The notes beneath the pieces were generated by a model. That model saw only the letters and a program-made list of their open reading frames with translations. It was not told where the DNA came from and did not search any database. The position numbers and the translations under genes are program-made. Positions 53,976-61,524 of a stretch of 64,000 bases of DNA are shown piece after piece (positions within the stretch are counted from its first letter, which is position 1; each line of letters opens with the position of its first letter). This DNA is from Pseudomonas sp. Tri1. GTDB lineage: Bacteria; Pseudomonadota; Gammaproteobacteria; Pseudomonadales; Pseudomonadaceae. The stretch covers positions 3,332,001-3,396,000 of the forward strand of contig NZ_CP072913.1 of the NCBI RefSeq assembly GCF_017968885.1, in the 5' to 3' direction.

Positions 53976-55091
53976 TCAACTGGCGGTGACGCTGGCGGTA
54001 CCCGTCAGCAGGATCTGATTGCCCACGCCTGTGATGTTCAGGTTCCGCGGCGTCACCTGCAGAGTGAAACCTTCGAAATTGCCGCTCAGATCCGGGATTT
54101 GCAGCAGGCTCTGAGCCAACTGACCTTGGATCGTTTCCTGGATCTGACCTCCTACCACATCGTTGAGGATCGCCAGGGTAATAGAGGAGATCACACCACC
54201 GCCCAACGTCGCCATCCATGCCCAGAAATTGGAGGGAGTGATGTTGACCGATGGGCGAGAAACACTGCCGCCGCTTATACGGACGTTACGTTGCGCATCC
54301 ACCACCACCTGCAGCGTCGCGGTGACCGGGCTGATGGAAATATCCCAGTCTGCCGGGCCCAAGCTGTAGCTACCGCTCAAGTTGAGCGTCAGCGTCAGGT
54401 TACCGTTGTTGACCGAAGCGCTGTAGCTGTTGAGATGCACGACAGCACCGCTGGCCGAATAGGTCTTCTGTACTGTGCTCCACCACAGATTGGCGACGAC
54501 CTGTTGGATCAGCGGCTCGGTGAGTACCAGGTTGAAGCCGCCATTGGACGGTGGCTGCTTCTGGCTGATAGCGACCGGCGAGGACAGTCCGCCCGCCCCA
54601 TAGGCGTTGCCGCCATCGATCAACAGGGCATATCCGGCAAAGGTGATACCGTTGACGGGGCCCAGCGGTATGGCGATTGCGGATATCAGGCTGTTCACTC
54701 TGCTGGCGATATCACTCTTCAAGGCGTTCAGGATCTCGTCCACAAACGGATCGTCGGTGACAAAGTTGATATCGGTCACTGACAAACGCACCACACCGTT
54801 GCCATCTACCATTGCCCGTGCGCTGGCATTGGCACCGACTGTGCTGCTGGTGGGGTCCCCGCCGGTCACGGTCACGGACAGATCCACCGGCATACTGACC
54901 AGGAAAGTCTGACCGCTACCGCTGGCGGCCAAATTGAATGTCGGTGGTGCAGATACGCTCCAGGTCAAACTCGCGTTCGCATCGGGGATGTTTGCGGTGT
55001 CGCTCAGCTTGGGCGCTATCGTGGGAAAAATGGATTCACTGGCGTTGTTCAGTAACGATTGCGAAAGACCCGCGATGAAGTCGGTGGACAT
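53976..55091 (-). CDS. TULIP-like beta-rich protein, gene 7 of the operon
   Basis: A 371-residue protein of no family I can name. Long beta-strands (LVSMPVDLSVTVTG, LTLTLNLSGSYSLG) alternate with two amphipathic helix blocks, at about 112-140 and 296-333. The C-terminal 125 residues, from 247, line up with the whole of gene 2 (WDISISP, LQVVVD, SVNITP, IQGQL, VTP-LNITG). Strand sheets wrapped on a long helix, in repeated modules, are what TULIP lipid-binding domains look like; that is inference. No signal peptide. AAAGGAG lies 9 nt before the start, and gene 6 ends 20 nt upstream. Confidence 0.85.
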   Translation of the reverse strand: MSTDFIAGLSQSLLNNASESIFPTIAPKLSDTANIPDANASLTWSVSAPPTFNLAASGSGQTFLVSMPVDLSVTVTGGDPTSSTVGANASARAMVDGNGVVRLSVTDINFVTDDPFVDEILNALKSDIASRVNSLISAIAIPLGPVNGITFAGYALLIDGGNAYGAGGLSSPVAISQKQPPSNGGFNLVLTEPLIQQVVANLWWSTVQKTYSASGAVVHLNSYSASVNNGNLTLTLNLSGSYSLGPADWDISISPVTATLQVVVDAQRNVRISGGSVSRPSVNITPSNFWAWMATLGGGVISSITLAILNDVVGGQIQETIQGQLAQSLLQIPDLSGNFEGFTLQVTPRNLNITGVGNQILLTGTASVTAS

Positions 55092-55111
55092 GGTCGAAAC
55101 TCCTTTTTCGA

Positions 55112-55822
55112 TCAGATATTGGCCAAGGCCTTACGGGCTTCCTGGGTGGCGACCTGCGACAGGCTGGCGAGCAGGTCGGGGTGGGAGAGCTGGCTGTTGA
55201 GCGCGGCGACGAGCTTCTTCTGGTTGGCGTCCTCATTGAGCAGTTGGTTGATGGTGGCTTTGAAGACGGTCGCCAGATCGATATCGATCTTTATGTTGCC
55301 ATTGCCGATGACCGGATTGATCGACAACGCGCTGAAGGTGACGACTGCGGTATCGAGCTGTCCATCCACCGCCTCGGTGGCACTGAAGACCCCGGTCAGG
55401 TCATCGACATGGTTGATAGTCAGGCTGAAAGTACCGGGTGGCATGTCCTTGTGGTTCAGGTTGACGTGCAATTCGCCGCTGGCCTGGATCTGGTTGGGTA
55501 CGGCGGCGGGCCGTTGGTACCCATCCTGTGTATTGGGCTGTTTGCCGTGGAAGGTCACGGTGCTGCCGTCGACGACGATCTCGGGGTCGGTTCCATTGTC
55601 GAACTTCACCTGGCTGTTGCTCAGTCCGAGGATATTCAGTTTCTTGATAACGATGTCGATCGGAATCTTTTCGATCGAGAATGAGCCCAGGTCCACTTCG
55701 GCGATGGTCAGTGGGTCCAGGGCGCTACCGTCCGGATTGTAGAGAATCGTCGACAGGTAGAAGTCGGAGGCGGGCGTCAATAGCATGTTTTCCAGCAATT
55801 GGACGAGTTGACTGTCGGACAT
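55112..55822 (-). CDS. TULIP-like beta-rich protein, gene 6 of the operon
   Basis: A 236-residue protein of unknown family. It begins with a short helix, continues as strands (LTIAEVDLGSFSIEKIPIDI, then TFSLTINHVDDLTG) and ends in a long helical segment whose last residues (LSQVATQEARKALANI) resemble the end of gene 5. That shared tail suggests the two proteins interact with a common partner or with each other. No export signal. AGGAG sits 5 nt before the start; only 9 nt separate it from gene 5. Confidence 0.82.
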   Translation of the reverse strand: MSDSQLVQLLENMLLTPASDFYLSTILYNPDGSALDPLTIAEVDLGSFSIEKIPIDIVIKKLNILGLSNSQVKFDNGTDPEIVVDGSTVTFHGKQPNTQDGYQRPAAVPNQIQASGELHVNLNHKDMPPGTFSLTINHVDDLTGVFSATEAVDGQLDTAVVTFSALSINPVIGNGNIKIDIDLATVFKATINQLLNEDANQKKLVAALNSQLSHPDLLASLSQVATQEARKALANI

Positions 55823-55831
55823 GATGTTCTC

Positions 55832-57466
55832 CTAGCTGTTGAGCTGGTTGAGGATGGCTTTACGCGCGATCTGGCTGAATTCTTCGGACAGTTGCGGCGC
55901 CTGGGCGCTGAGCGCATTGTTCAGCGCTTTGGCGATCTGCGACTGGACTTCGGGCTTCTGGAACAAGCGACCGATGATTTGCTCCAACGCGGTGTCGCGT
56001 GGCGTCAGAGTCACCGACACATCTATCTGGGCACTGTCCAGCTGTGCGCTGATATCGCTGATCGTGAGCGTCAAGGCATTCACGTCGGCGCCTGATGGGG
56101 TGATCGTCAGCGAGCTTTGCAGGTTGACCAGGGTCGCGGTCAGGGTGCCCTGCAGTGGGAGCGGCTTGAAGCCCTGCTGGGTCAGCGAAAACCCGGCGTT
56201 CACGGTGAGCGGCGGTGCTGGTGGAACGGGCTGGCTGACCGTCGGCCCCGGGCGGTCGAGCTGCCGTACCGGCCCCTGTGCCAGAGCGCCGAAACTGAGC
56301 GTGGCGGCAATCCGCGGAGTGCTGAGCGTGACCGCCGACAGCGGCGCTTGAGCGTTGGAAGCGCCCGTAAGCGTCAGTTTGGTCAACTGGATGTTGGTGT
56401 ACTTCAGCCCCCCATACGTCTGATCGGGTATATCGATCTGAGGATTGGAATAAGGCTCCAGCACCGGATCCGACGAGCACGCGAGTTGCCACGGGAGATA
56501 CCAGTTACTGTTCGCTTCGTTCAACGCCACGCGCGTGCGATCGAACAGGAACAGGTCGACGGGCGAGGCCGCGTCCTGGCCGCTGTCGTCACTGGGCAGG
56601 CCTTGGCTGGGGAGCGGCCCGAACACACTGGACATGAGGTTCTCGGCCTGTGTGCCGAGCATGTCGTTGACGCTTTGCAGGTTGGAGGGCGAATTCAACA
56701 TGTTGCTTAACGCGCCAACCATTGCTGCCTGGCCTTGGGAAGCGCTGAGCGCCTGCCTGATCAACTCAATCAGCTCATCTTTGCCCGTCAGGTCGCCATC
56801 CAGCGTGAGTTGCGTGAAGTTCAGCGTTATGGAACCGCCCTTGACGTCGGTGATTTTCAGGTCGCTCACCCCGATGGCCAGGGAACGCGTTGCGGCGCTG
56901 CCTTCGATGGTCACGCTGACCTGCGCGTTCAACATGCATTCACTGAACGCGACAGTGAACGCACCGGTGCCGATGATGTCAGTGGTCGAGGTGTCGGGAG
57001 CGTCCCCGATCAGGAGCGACTGGTCGATGCGATAGTTGCCAGACATCGTCAGCTGCGGCAATTTTGTCTGCCCCGAGGGGCCGTTATAGTAATTGAACAG
57101 CAATGGCAGGGTGATGGAGTAGCCTTGGCCCGTGAGTGTGGAGGACGACGGATTGACGAAGATGTTTTGCAAACCGTCCACCAGGACTGCAGACAGACTC
57201 AGGTACGGATACGGTTTGTTGGGATCGGGCACGGCGTCTTCGTCGTTCATCAGTGACCATACGTTGGCGAACCGCTGGGCGATATAGCTGCCATTGTCGC
57301 CGGTCAGATAGCCCAGATCCTGCTGGTCGGCATGCACCGGCAGCACCAGATTTCCATCCCCCCCCTTCATCTCCGCCAGTTGCCTGGGCAGCCACAGCTT
57401 GGCATTGTCCGGGTCGTTGAGGCACGGTTGCAGCGTGTCGAGAAAAAAACTCATCAAGGTGCTCAT
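55832..57466 (-). CDS. Duplicated beta-rich protein, gene 5 of the operon
   Basis: A 544-residue protein of unknown family. Two halves look related: the N-terminal FFLDTLQPCLNDPDN then WLPRQLA is echoed at about 305-332 by LFLFDRTRVALNEANSN then YLPWQLA. Each half continues with beta-strands and then a helix pair. A proline-rich linker (SQPVPPAPPL) lies near 415. The end, SQIARKAILNQLNS, resembles the end of gene 6. No export signal. GGAG lies 5 nt before the start; the polyprenyl synthase gene ends 22 nt upstream. Confidence 0.83.
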   Translation of the reverse strand: MSTLMSFFLDTLQPCLNDPDNAKLWLPRQLAEMKGGDGNLVLPVHADQQDLGYLTGDNGSYIAQRFANVWSLMNDEDAVPDPNKPYPYLSLSAVLVDGLQNIFVNPSSSTLTGQGYSITLPLLFNYYNGPSGQTKLPQLTMSGNYRIDQSLLIGDAPDTSTTDIIGTGAFTVAFSECMLNAQVSVTIEGSAATRSLAIGVSDLKITDVKGGSITLNFTQLTLDGDLTGKDELIELIRQALSASQGQAAMVGALSNMLNSPSNLQSVNDMLGTQAENLMSSVFGPLPSQGLPSDDSGQDAASPVDLFLFDRTRVALNEANSNWYLPWQLACSSDPVLEPYSNPQIDIPDQTYGGLKYTNIQLTKLTLTGASNAQAPLSAVTLSTPRIAATLSFGALAQGPVRQLDRPGPTVSQPVPPAPPLTVNAGFSLTQQGFKPLPLQGTLTATLVNLQSSLTITPSGADVNALTLTISDISAQLDSAQIDVSVTLTPRDTALEQIIGRLFQKPEVQSQIAKALNNALSAQAPQLSEEFSQIARKAILNQLNS

Positions 57467-57488
57467 GGGTACTCCGTCAGCTGCGAGG

Positions 57489-58556
57489 TCAGCCGTTCAA
57501 TGGGCGGTCAACGACGTGTAGCGTCAGTTCCTCCAGAGCATCGCGATAGCGGCCAGGAGGAAATGGCTCGAGATAGAACAGCGCCTGCAAGGCTTCGCGC
57601 CGGGCAGCCGCGTAGGCCTTGTCGATACAGCCGCAATCACGCAAGTCGTCCAATGCATCGCCCAAACGATGACCCGTCAATGGCGTGCCTTCGCGCAGTG
57701 ATTTGCTGATTGCATGTGTCGGGCCGAGCGTCTCCATCGCATAGATCAGCGGCAGCGACAGTCGACCCAGTAACAGGTCGATACCTGACTGCTTGCCCGC
57801 CGAACTTTCGTACTCCACCACATCGAGCACGTCGTCCATGATCTGGAACGCACGACCCAAGGCGCGCCCGAAGAAGCCACCGCGGCGGGCATCACGGCTA
57901 CGCCCACCGGCCAGATCGATACCCCCCTGGCAGGCCAACCGAAACAAGACTGCGGTCTTGCGGTCGATGGTCTGGTAATAGCGTGTCAGGCGTGCATCGT
58001 GATCATCGGGCAAGGTCCGATCCAATTCGTCCAACTCGCCTCGACAAATATCGAACGCGGTATCCAGCACCAACCGCACCAAGGTCATGTCACGCTCGGT
58101 ATCCACCGCGGTAGCGAACCCGCGAAGCGCCTGTACGAATTGCAGATCGCCGATCAGCAGCGCGGTCTTGCTGCCGCGAGCCGCCGACACCGATGGCAGC
58201 CCGCGTCGCAACTGAGCTTCATCGACGATGTCGTCGTGGATCAAGGTGGCCACATGCAGCATCTCCAGCGATGCCGCGCCTTTGTAGACCTTGTCGGGCA
58301 GAGGCCCATTCTGGGCGATTAGCCGTGCCGACAGCAGCATGACCAAAGGGCGTATCTTTTTACCGCCGGCAAACATTTGCCGTTCCACGTCGGTGAGGTA
58401 GGGCGCCTGTGGTTCCAACGCCAGCTCCACTTCCTGCCGGAAACGCACGAGGTCTTCGGCCAGCAGTTCTTCACTGATGCGCGCGTACACTGATGCCGAC
58501 GATGCTGTCGGCTGTTGCGCGATGACAACAGCAATGGAGTCGCTTGCTGACATCAT
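57489..58556 (-). CDS. Long-chain polyprenyl diphosphate synthase
   Basis: A 355-residue trans-isoprenyl diphosphate synthase. The substrate-binding GGKKIRP is at 64-70, the first aspartate motif is D108-D109-I-V-D112, and the second is D241-D242-V-L-D245. The residue five before the first motif is A103, small as in octa- and solanesyl synthases such as IspB, so the product is probably long-chain (C35-C45). The real house-keeping ubiquinone synthase is normally elsewhere, so this looks like a dedicated copy. Its start overlaps the stop of gene 3 as ATGA. The second ATG (58553) has better spacing from AGGAGG. Confidence 0.95.
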   Translation of the reverse strand: MMSASDSIAVVIAQQPTASSASVYARISEELLAEDLVRFRQEVELALEPQAPYLTDVERQMFAGGKKIRPLVMLLSARLIAQNGPLPDKVYKGAASLEMLHVATLIHDDIVDEAQLRRGLPSVSAARGSKTALLIGDLQFVQALRGFATAVDTERDMTLVRLVLDTAFDICRGELDELDRTLPDDHDARLTRYYQTIDRKTAVLFRLACQGGIDLAGGRSRDARRGGFFGRALGRAFQIMDDVLDVVEYESSAGKQSGIDLLLGRLSLPLIYAMETLGPTHAISKSLREGTPLTGHRLGDALDDLRDCGCIDKAYAAARREALQALFYLEPFPPGRYRDALEELTLHVVDRPLNG

Positions 58557-59875
58557 GCCTCCTGGCTGGCGAGCATTCGCAGTACGCGAGTAAGTTGGCT
58601 GGCAATGCGGTCTTCGAGGATGCCTCGGATGAAGTTGGCGCTGCCCAGGCGCGAGCGACCGACCTCACCGGCCTGGTCCTGCCACTGCGCGCTGTCAAGG
58701 TCTAGAGCCGGCACGCTCAAAGTGCTGCGTTGCAGTTTGAGCGTCAGCGCGCCATCGGGCTGCTCGCTGAGGGTGAAGACGAAGCTGCTTTGCGCGAGCG
58801 AACTGGAGAATGGTCCGCTATGCAGGGGTAAGCGGCGCTTGGGATCGTGCAGGCGCAATGATTCTGCATAGATGGACTGCACACGTGCCTGAGCCTCGGC
58901 GTCCATGATGAAACCGTGCTGGACGCATAGATCCAGATCGGTATCGTCATGGCTATTGTCGAGGATCCGTGACAACGCTCTTTCCAGGCTCTGGGTCTGC
59001 AACAGGACGTTTGCCTGGTTCGCAGGCGAGGCTTTATCGACAGCGCCATAGACAGCCTGGGCGGTCATAGGCACCACATTCTGCTGGGTGTTTTGGGTGG
59101 CGTTGGCAACTTGCGTCTGAAAAGTCAGCGCGGCCGTCGCGGCCTCGGGGTAGGGGTGATAACAGGCGCCGTAGAGATTGAGTTGTTGCGCTAACGCGTT
59201 CTCATTGTAGGACTGCGACGTCGTACCAAAGGACTTGTCCGTGATCGCTGGATTGACCGGCATGCCCGGTGTATCCAACGCCTGGGACGTATAGTCGGAC
59301 ATCTGCGCGGTGGCGCCATCGCCTATCCAGAGCTTGCGCAAACGTGCATTGGTAGTGAAGACAGCGTTGTAGGCGTCGTTATGCTGGTTGAACGTATCCA
59401 GCAGAGAGCGGCCATTTGCAGTCTGATTCAAACGAGTACGCTGATCGTTGGCTTGCTGCAACTGGTCATACTGCTTCTCGGTGATAGTTGGTGGATCGGT
59501 ATCATCAGCAGTGCTCGCACCCACGGCAAAACTTGCCAGCGGCGCCATCAATCCACCGGTATCCAATTGAACCTTCGCACTCTCCAGGCCGAACAAGTCA
59601 TAGGTTCCGCTTAGTTGCATCGGCGCCAGGTTCACCACAATCCGACTGGCGTCACGATCAGGAACGACGGACAGCAACGTCACCGGCGACACCACGATAT
59701 CGTTCAATGCCAGCAGTAATTCGCCACCGTTGGAGTTGCTGGGAATGTCCACGTGGCTCGCCAATGGATAGGGGCCACAATCCGATACCGAAAATTGCCG
59801 GGGCAGGGTAGCGGCCAAGGAGGCTGGGCCGGAGGCAGCCGTCAATTTCGGCAGGAAGTCGTCGATAGTAGGCAT
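58553..59875 (-). CDS. Protein of unknown family, gene 3 of the operon
   Basis: A 440-residue protein I cannot assign. Residues 1-140 and 350-430 are beta-rich (VVSPVTLLSVVPDRDASRIV, SSFVFTLSEQPDGALTLKL). The middle 200 residues are polar and probably helical or extended, rich in N, Q, T and A, and lack the strand pattern of the other operon proteins. It ends in a helix (RIASQLTRVLRMLASQEA). No signal peptide. Its stop overlaps the synthase start, which couples their translation. Confidence 0.82.
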   Translation of the reverse strand: MPTIDDFLPKLTAASGPASLAATLPRQFSVSDCGPYPLASHVDIPSNSNGGELLLALNDIVVSPVTLLSVVPDRDASRIVVNLAPMQLSGTYDLFGLESAKVQLDTGGLMAPLASFAVGASTADDTDPPTITEKQYDQLQQANDQRTRLNQTANGRSLLDTFNQHNDAYNAVFTTNARLRKLWIGDGATAQMSDYTSQALDTPGMPVNPAITDKSFGTTSQSYNENALAQQLNLYGACYHPYPEAATAALTFQTQVANATQNTQQNVVPMTAQAVYGAVDKASPANQANVLLQTQSLERALSRILDNSHDDTDLDLCVQHGFIMDAEAQARVQSIYAESLRLHDPKRRLPLHSGPFSSSLAQSSFVFTLSEQPDGALTLKLQRSTLSVPALDLDSAQWQDQAGEVGRSRLGSANFIRGILEDRIASQLTRVLRMLASQEA

Positions 59876-59897
59876 GCGATGAGCTCTCGTAGGCAGA

Positions 59898-60296
59898 TCA
59901 GACGCTGGTAGAGGGAGGTGGAGTGGTGATCGCCAGCGTTGGGACGATTTTCAACATCGAGCTATCGCCGATGTTGACGCTGCCCAAGGTCAGTGCGCTG
60001 GGGGCGATGCGAATACCATTGGTATCGTAGTTGGGCACAGAACCGATGGACTCGACTTTGCCTTGCAACGCGTCCTTGGGTTTGTCCTTGACCTCTGCGG
60101 CGATGAGGGTCGCAATGGGATATGCAACCGCGGACAGAATTTTCTGGGCCAGGTTTCCAGTCGGCGTCAATTTAAAAGTCAGCGACGGTACCGACGTTAT
60201 CGTCGCGCTGATAGCGACACCATCGACTGTCACGGTCAGATCGATTTCGGCGGGCGAAGGACTGATGGAAACATCGTAGTCAAACATGCTCGACAT
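59898..60296 (-). CDS. Single-module TULIP-like protein, gene 2 of the operon
   Basis: A 132-residue protein that reads as one copy of the module at residues 247-371 of gene 7: DYDVSISP, LTVTVDG, SVPSLTFKLTP, a helix pair (LAQKILSAVAYPIATLIAAE, then ALQGKVESIG), and a closing strand pair (IAPSALTLGSVNIG). No signal peptide. The start at 60296 has GGAG 8 nt upstream. A longer frame reaching 60494 lacks support. Confidence 0.78.
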   Translation of the reverse strand: MSSMFDYDVSISPSPAEIDLTVTVDGVAISATITSVPSLTFKLTPTGNLAQKILSAVAYPIATLIAAEVKDKPKDALQGKVESIGSVPNYDTNGIRIAPSALTLGSVNIGDSSMLKIVPTLAITTPPPSTSV

Positions 60297-60325
60297 GCGC
60301 GTTGCTCCGGCAAGGATTTTGAGGG

Positions 60326-61270
60326 TTACAGCAGGGCCGCACCGAGGGCACAACCTGCCGCCGCCAGGGCCATGCCTGCCGCAGTGAGGGTGGCCTGCGC
60401 GTTGAGCGAAGCGCTCAACTGTGCATTGATAGTCAAGGGGGCCACCTGCTTGACTGTGGCCGATAGCGAGGTGATTGAGCCGTTGTAGCTCCAATCGGCC
60501 AATTTCTTGAAATCGCCGCTGTCGGAGAACGGATACCCTTGGTAAGGCTGCACGAAGGCCGCCATTGCCGTGTTAATCAACGCATTGCTGGCGATCACGA
60601 ACACCGGATCGGTGGGCCAGGTTATTCCGTCGATATCCAGCGCACTGGTGTTGCTGGTAAGCGTCGCCGCACCGAGCAAATAGCTTGCAGTAAGTTGCAG
60701 CTGTACAGGGTTGAGTGTCACACCGTTCCAATCGAGGTTAGGCAGGTGCACGAGAGCCAGCATCTGATTCGCAGAGGTGAATATCTGCGGCAATAGCATC
60801 AGGTTGAATATGGCTTCGTCCCACGCGGAGAATTTACTCTCGTCCAACGAGAGTGCCACCAGGTTGAGTGCCAGTGTTCCCGGCGTAAAGGTGAGCGTGG
60901 CGTAGACCACCACGCTCGGAGCGGTACCGCCTACCGCGGGCGCACTATCCAGCGTGTAGCTGGCCTTCAGCGTCGGCAAGGTGATTTGGACCATTGGCAA
61001 ACTGGGCAAAGGGATGCTCTGGGCACCATTGGTTTCGCCGTTCGGCGCAAGCGCGGCATTCCAGATAGCAGGGGAGGGAGGGCCGAAAGCAAGGCTAGGC
61101 GCAGCACCGACATCCCAAGTCAGCGTTACCGCTCCGAGGTCTGGCAGGGTCTTGGGCACGCTGCCCTTGAATGGGTTATCAGTAGTGCTAGGGGCTTTCA
61201 GGTAATACTCGCCCAACAAGGTGTTGAGCTCCGTCACGCTGATGCCTGCGGCAGCGTCGAAATTGGTCAT
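60326..61270 (-). CDS. Beta-rich protein with hydrophobic C-terminal tail, gene 1 of the operon
   Basis: A 314-residue protein of unknown family that opens the operon. Most of it is strand-rich (ITLPTLKASYTLDS, VVYATLTFTPGTLALNLVAL). Near 260, DWSYNGSITSLSATV loosely recalls the module start in gene 7. The last 20 residues are almost all A, L, G and M (TAAGMALAAAGCALGAALL), which could insert in a membrane or bury against a partner. AGGAAGG precedes the start at 61270. No N-terminal signal is seen. Confidence 0.82.
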   Translation of the reverse strand: MTNFDAAAGISVTELNTLLGEYYLKAPSTTDNPFKGSVPKTLPDLGAVTLTWDVGAAPSLAFGPPSPAIWNAALAPNGETNGAQSIPLPSLPMVQITLPTLKASYTLDSAPAVGGTAPSVVVYATLTFTPGTLALNLVALSLDESKFSAWDEAIFNLMLLPQIFTSANQMLALVHLPNLDWNGVTLNPVQLQLTASYLLGAATLTSNTSALDIDGITWPTDPVFVIASNALINTAMAAFVQPYQGYPFSDSGDFKKLADWSYNGSITSLSATVKQVAPLTINAQLSASLNAQATLTAAGMALAAAGCALGAALL

Positions 61271-61524
61271 CCCTGTACCTTCCTGATGTCTGTGAGAATC
61301 CATCTCACACTCGAATTTAGCAGGTTTTTAAAAAGCCACCTTTTTTCTTGAAAATTTATTGATGAGGTGTCAGCTCGACCAGATACAGGAGATGCCAGCG
61401 CTTATCGATACCTCTGGCATCCGCCCATTTCGCAAGGAACCGTAGCGGGACACTCCGGCTCCTTGCGCGACGATTGACGACCCGCTCAAAACGCTGGATC
61501 ACGTTCGCCAATAAAGCTGACGGG
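61271..61524 (-). promoter_or_regulatory. Leader and upstream region of the nine-gene operon
   Basis: A 254-nt gap between the oprD-type gene and gene 1. A 7-bp inverted repeat TGTGAGA/TCTCACA (61291-61297 with 61303-61309) lies just upstream of gene 1 and may be an operator. An AT-rich block follows at 61320-61365. Two further hairpins, GATGCCAG/CTGGCATC (61391-61421) and CGCAAGGA/TCCTTGCG (61431-61467), could terminate the porin transcript. No confident sigma boxes were found. Confidence 0.45.

Noticed and set aside
49018..61270. Direct identification of the operon proteins as clostridial P47/OrfX homologues
   Set aside because: I cannot see the characteristic P47 N-terminal motif in any of them. 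Only a general TULIP-like pattern supports the comparison, so the family name was not used in the annotation.
61320..61365. Sigma54 promoter before the nine-gene operon (GGTGGC then CTGC on the minus strand)
   Set aside because: The GG-to-GC spacing is too long for a -24/-12 promoter.
48863..61524. Genomic island with integrase or att site around the nine-gene operon
   Set aside because: No tRNA, integrase, transposase or direct repeat was seen at either edge.
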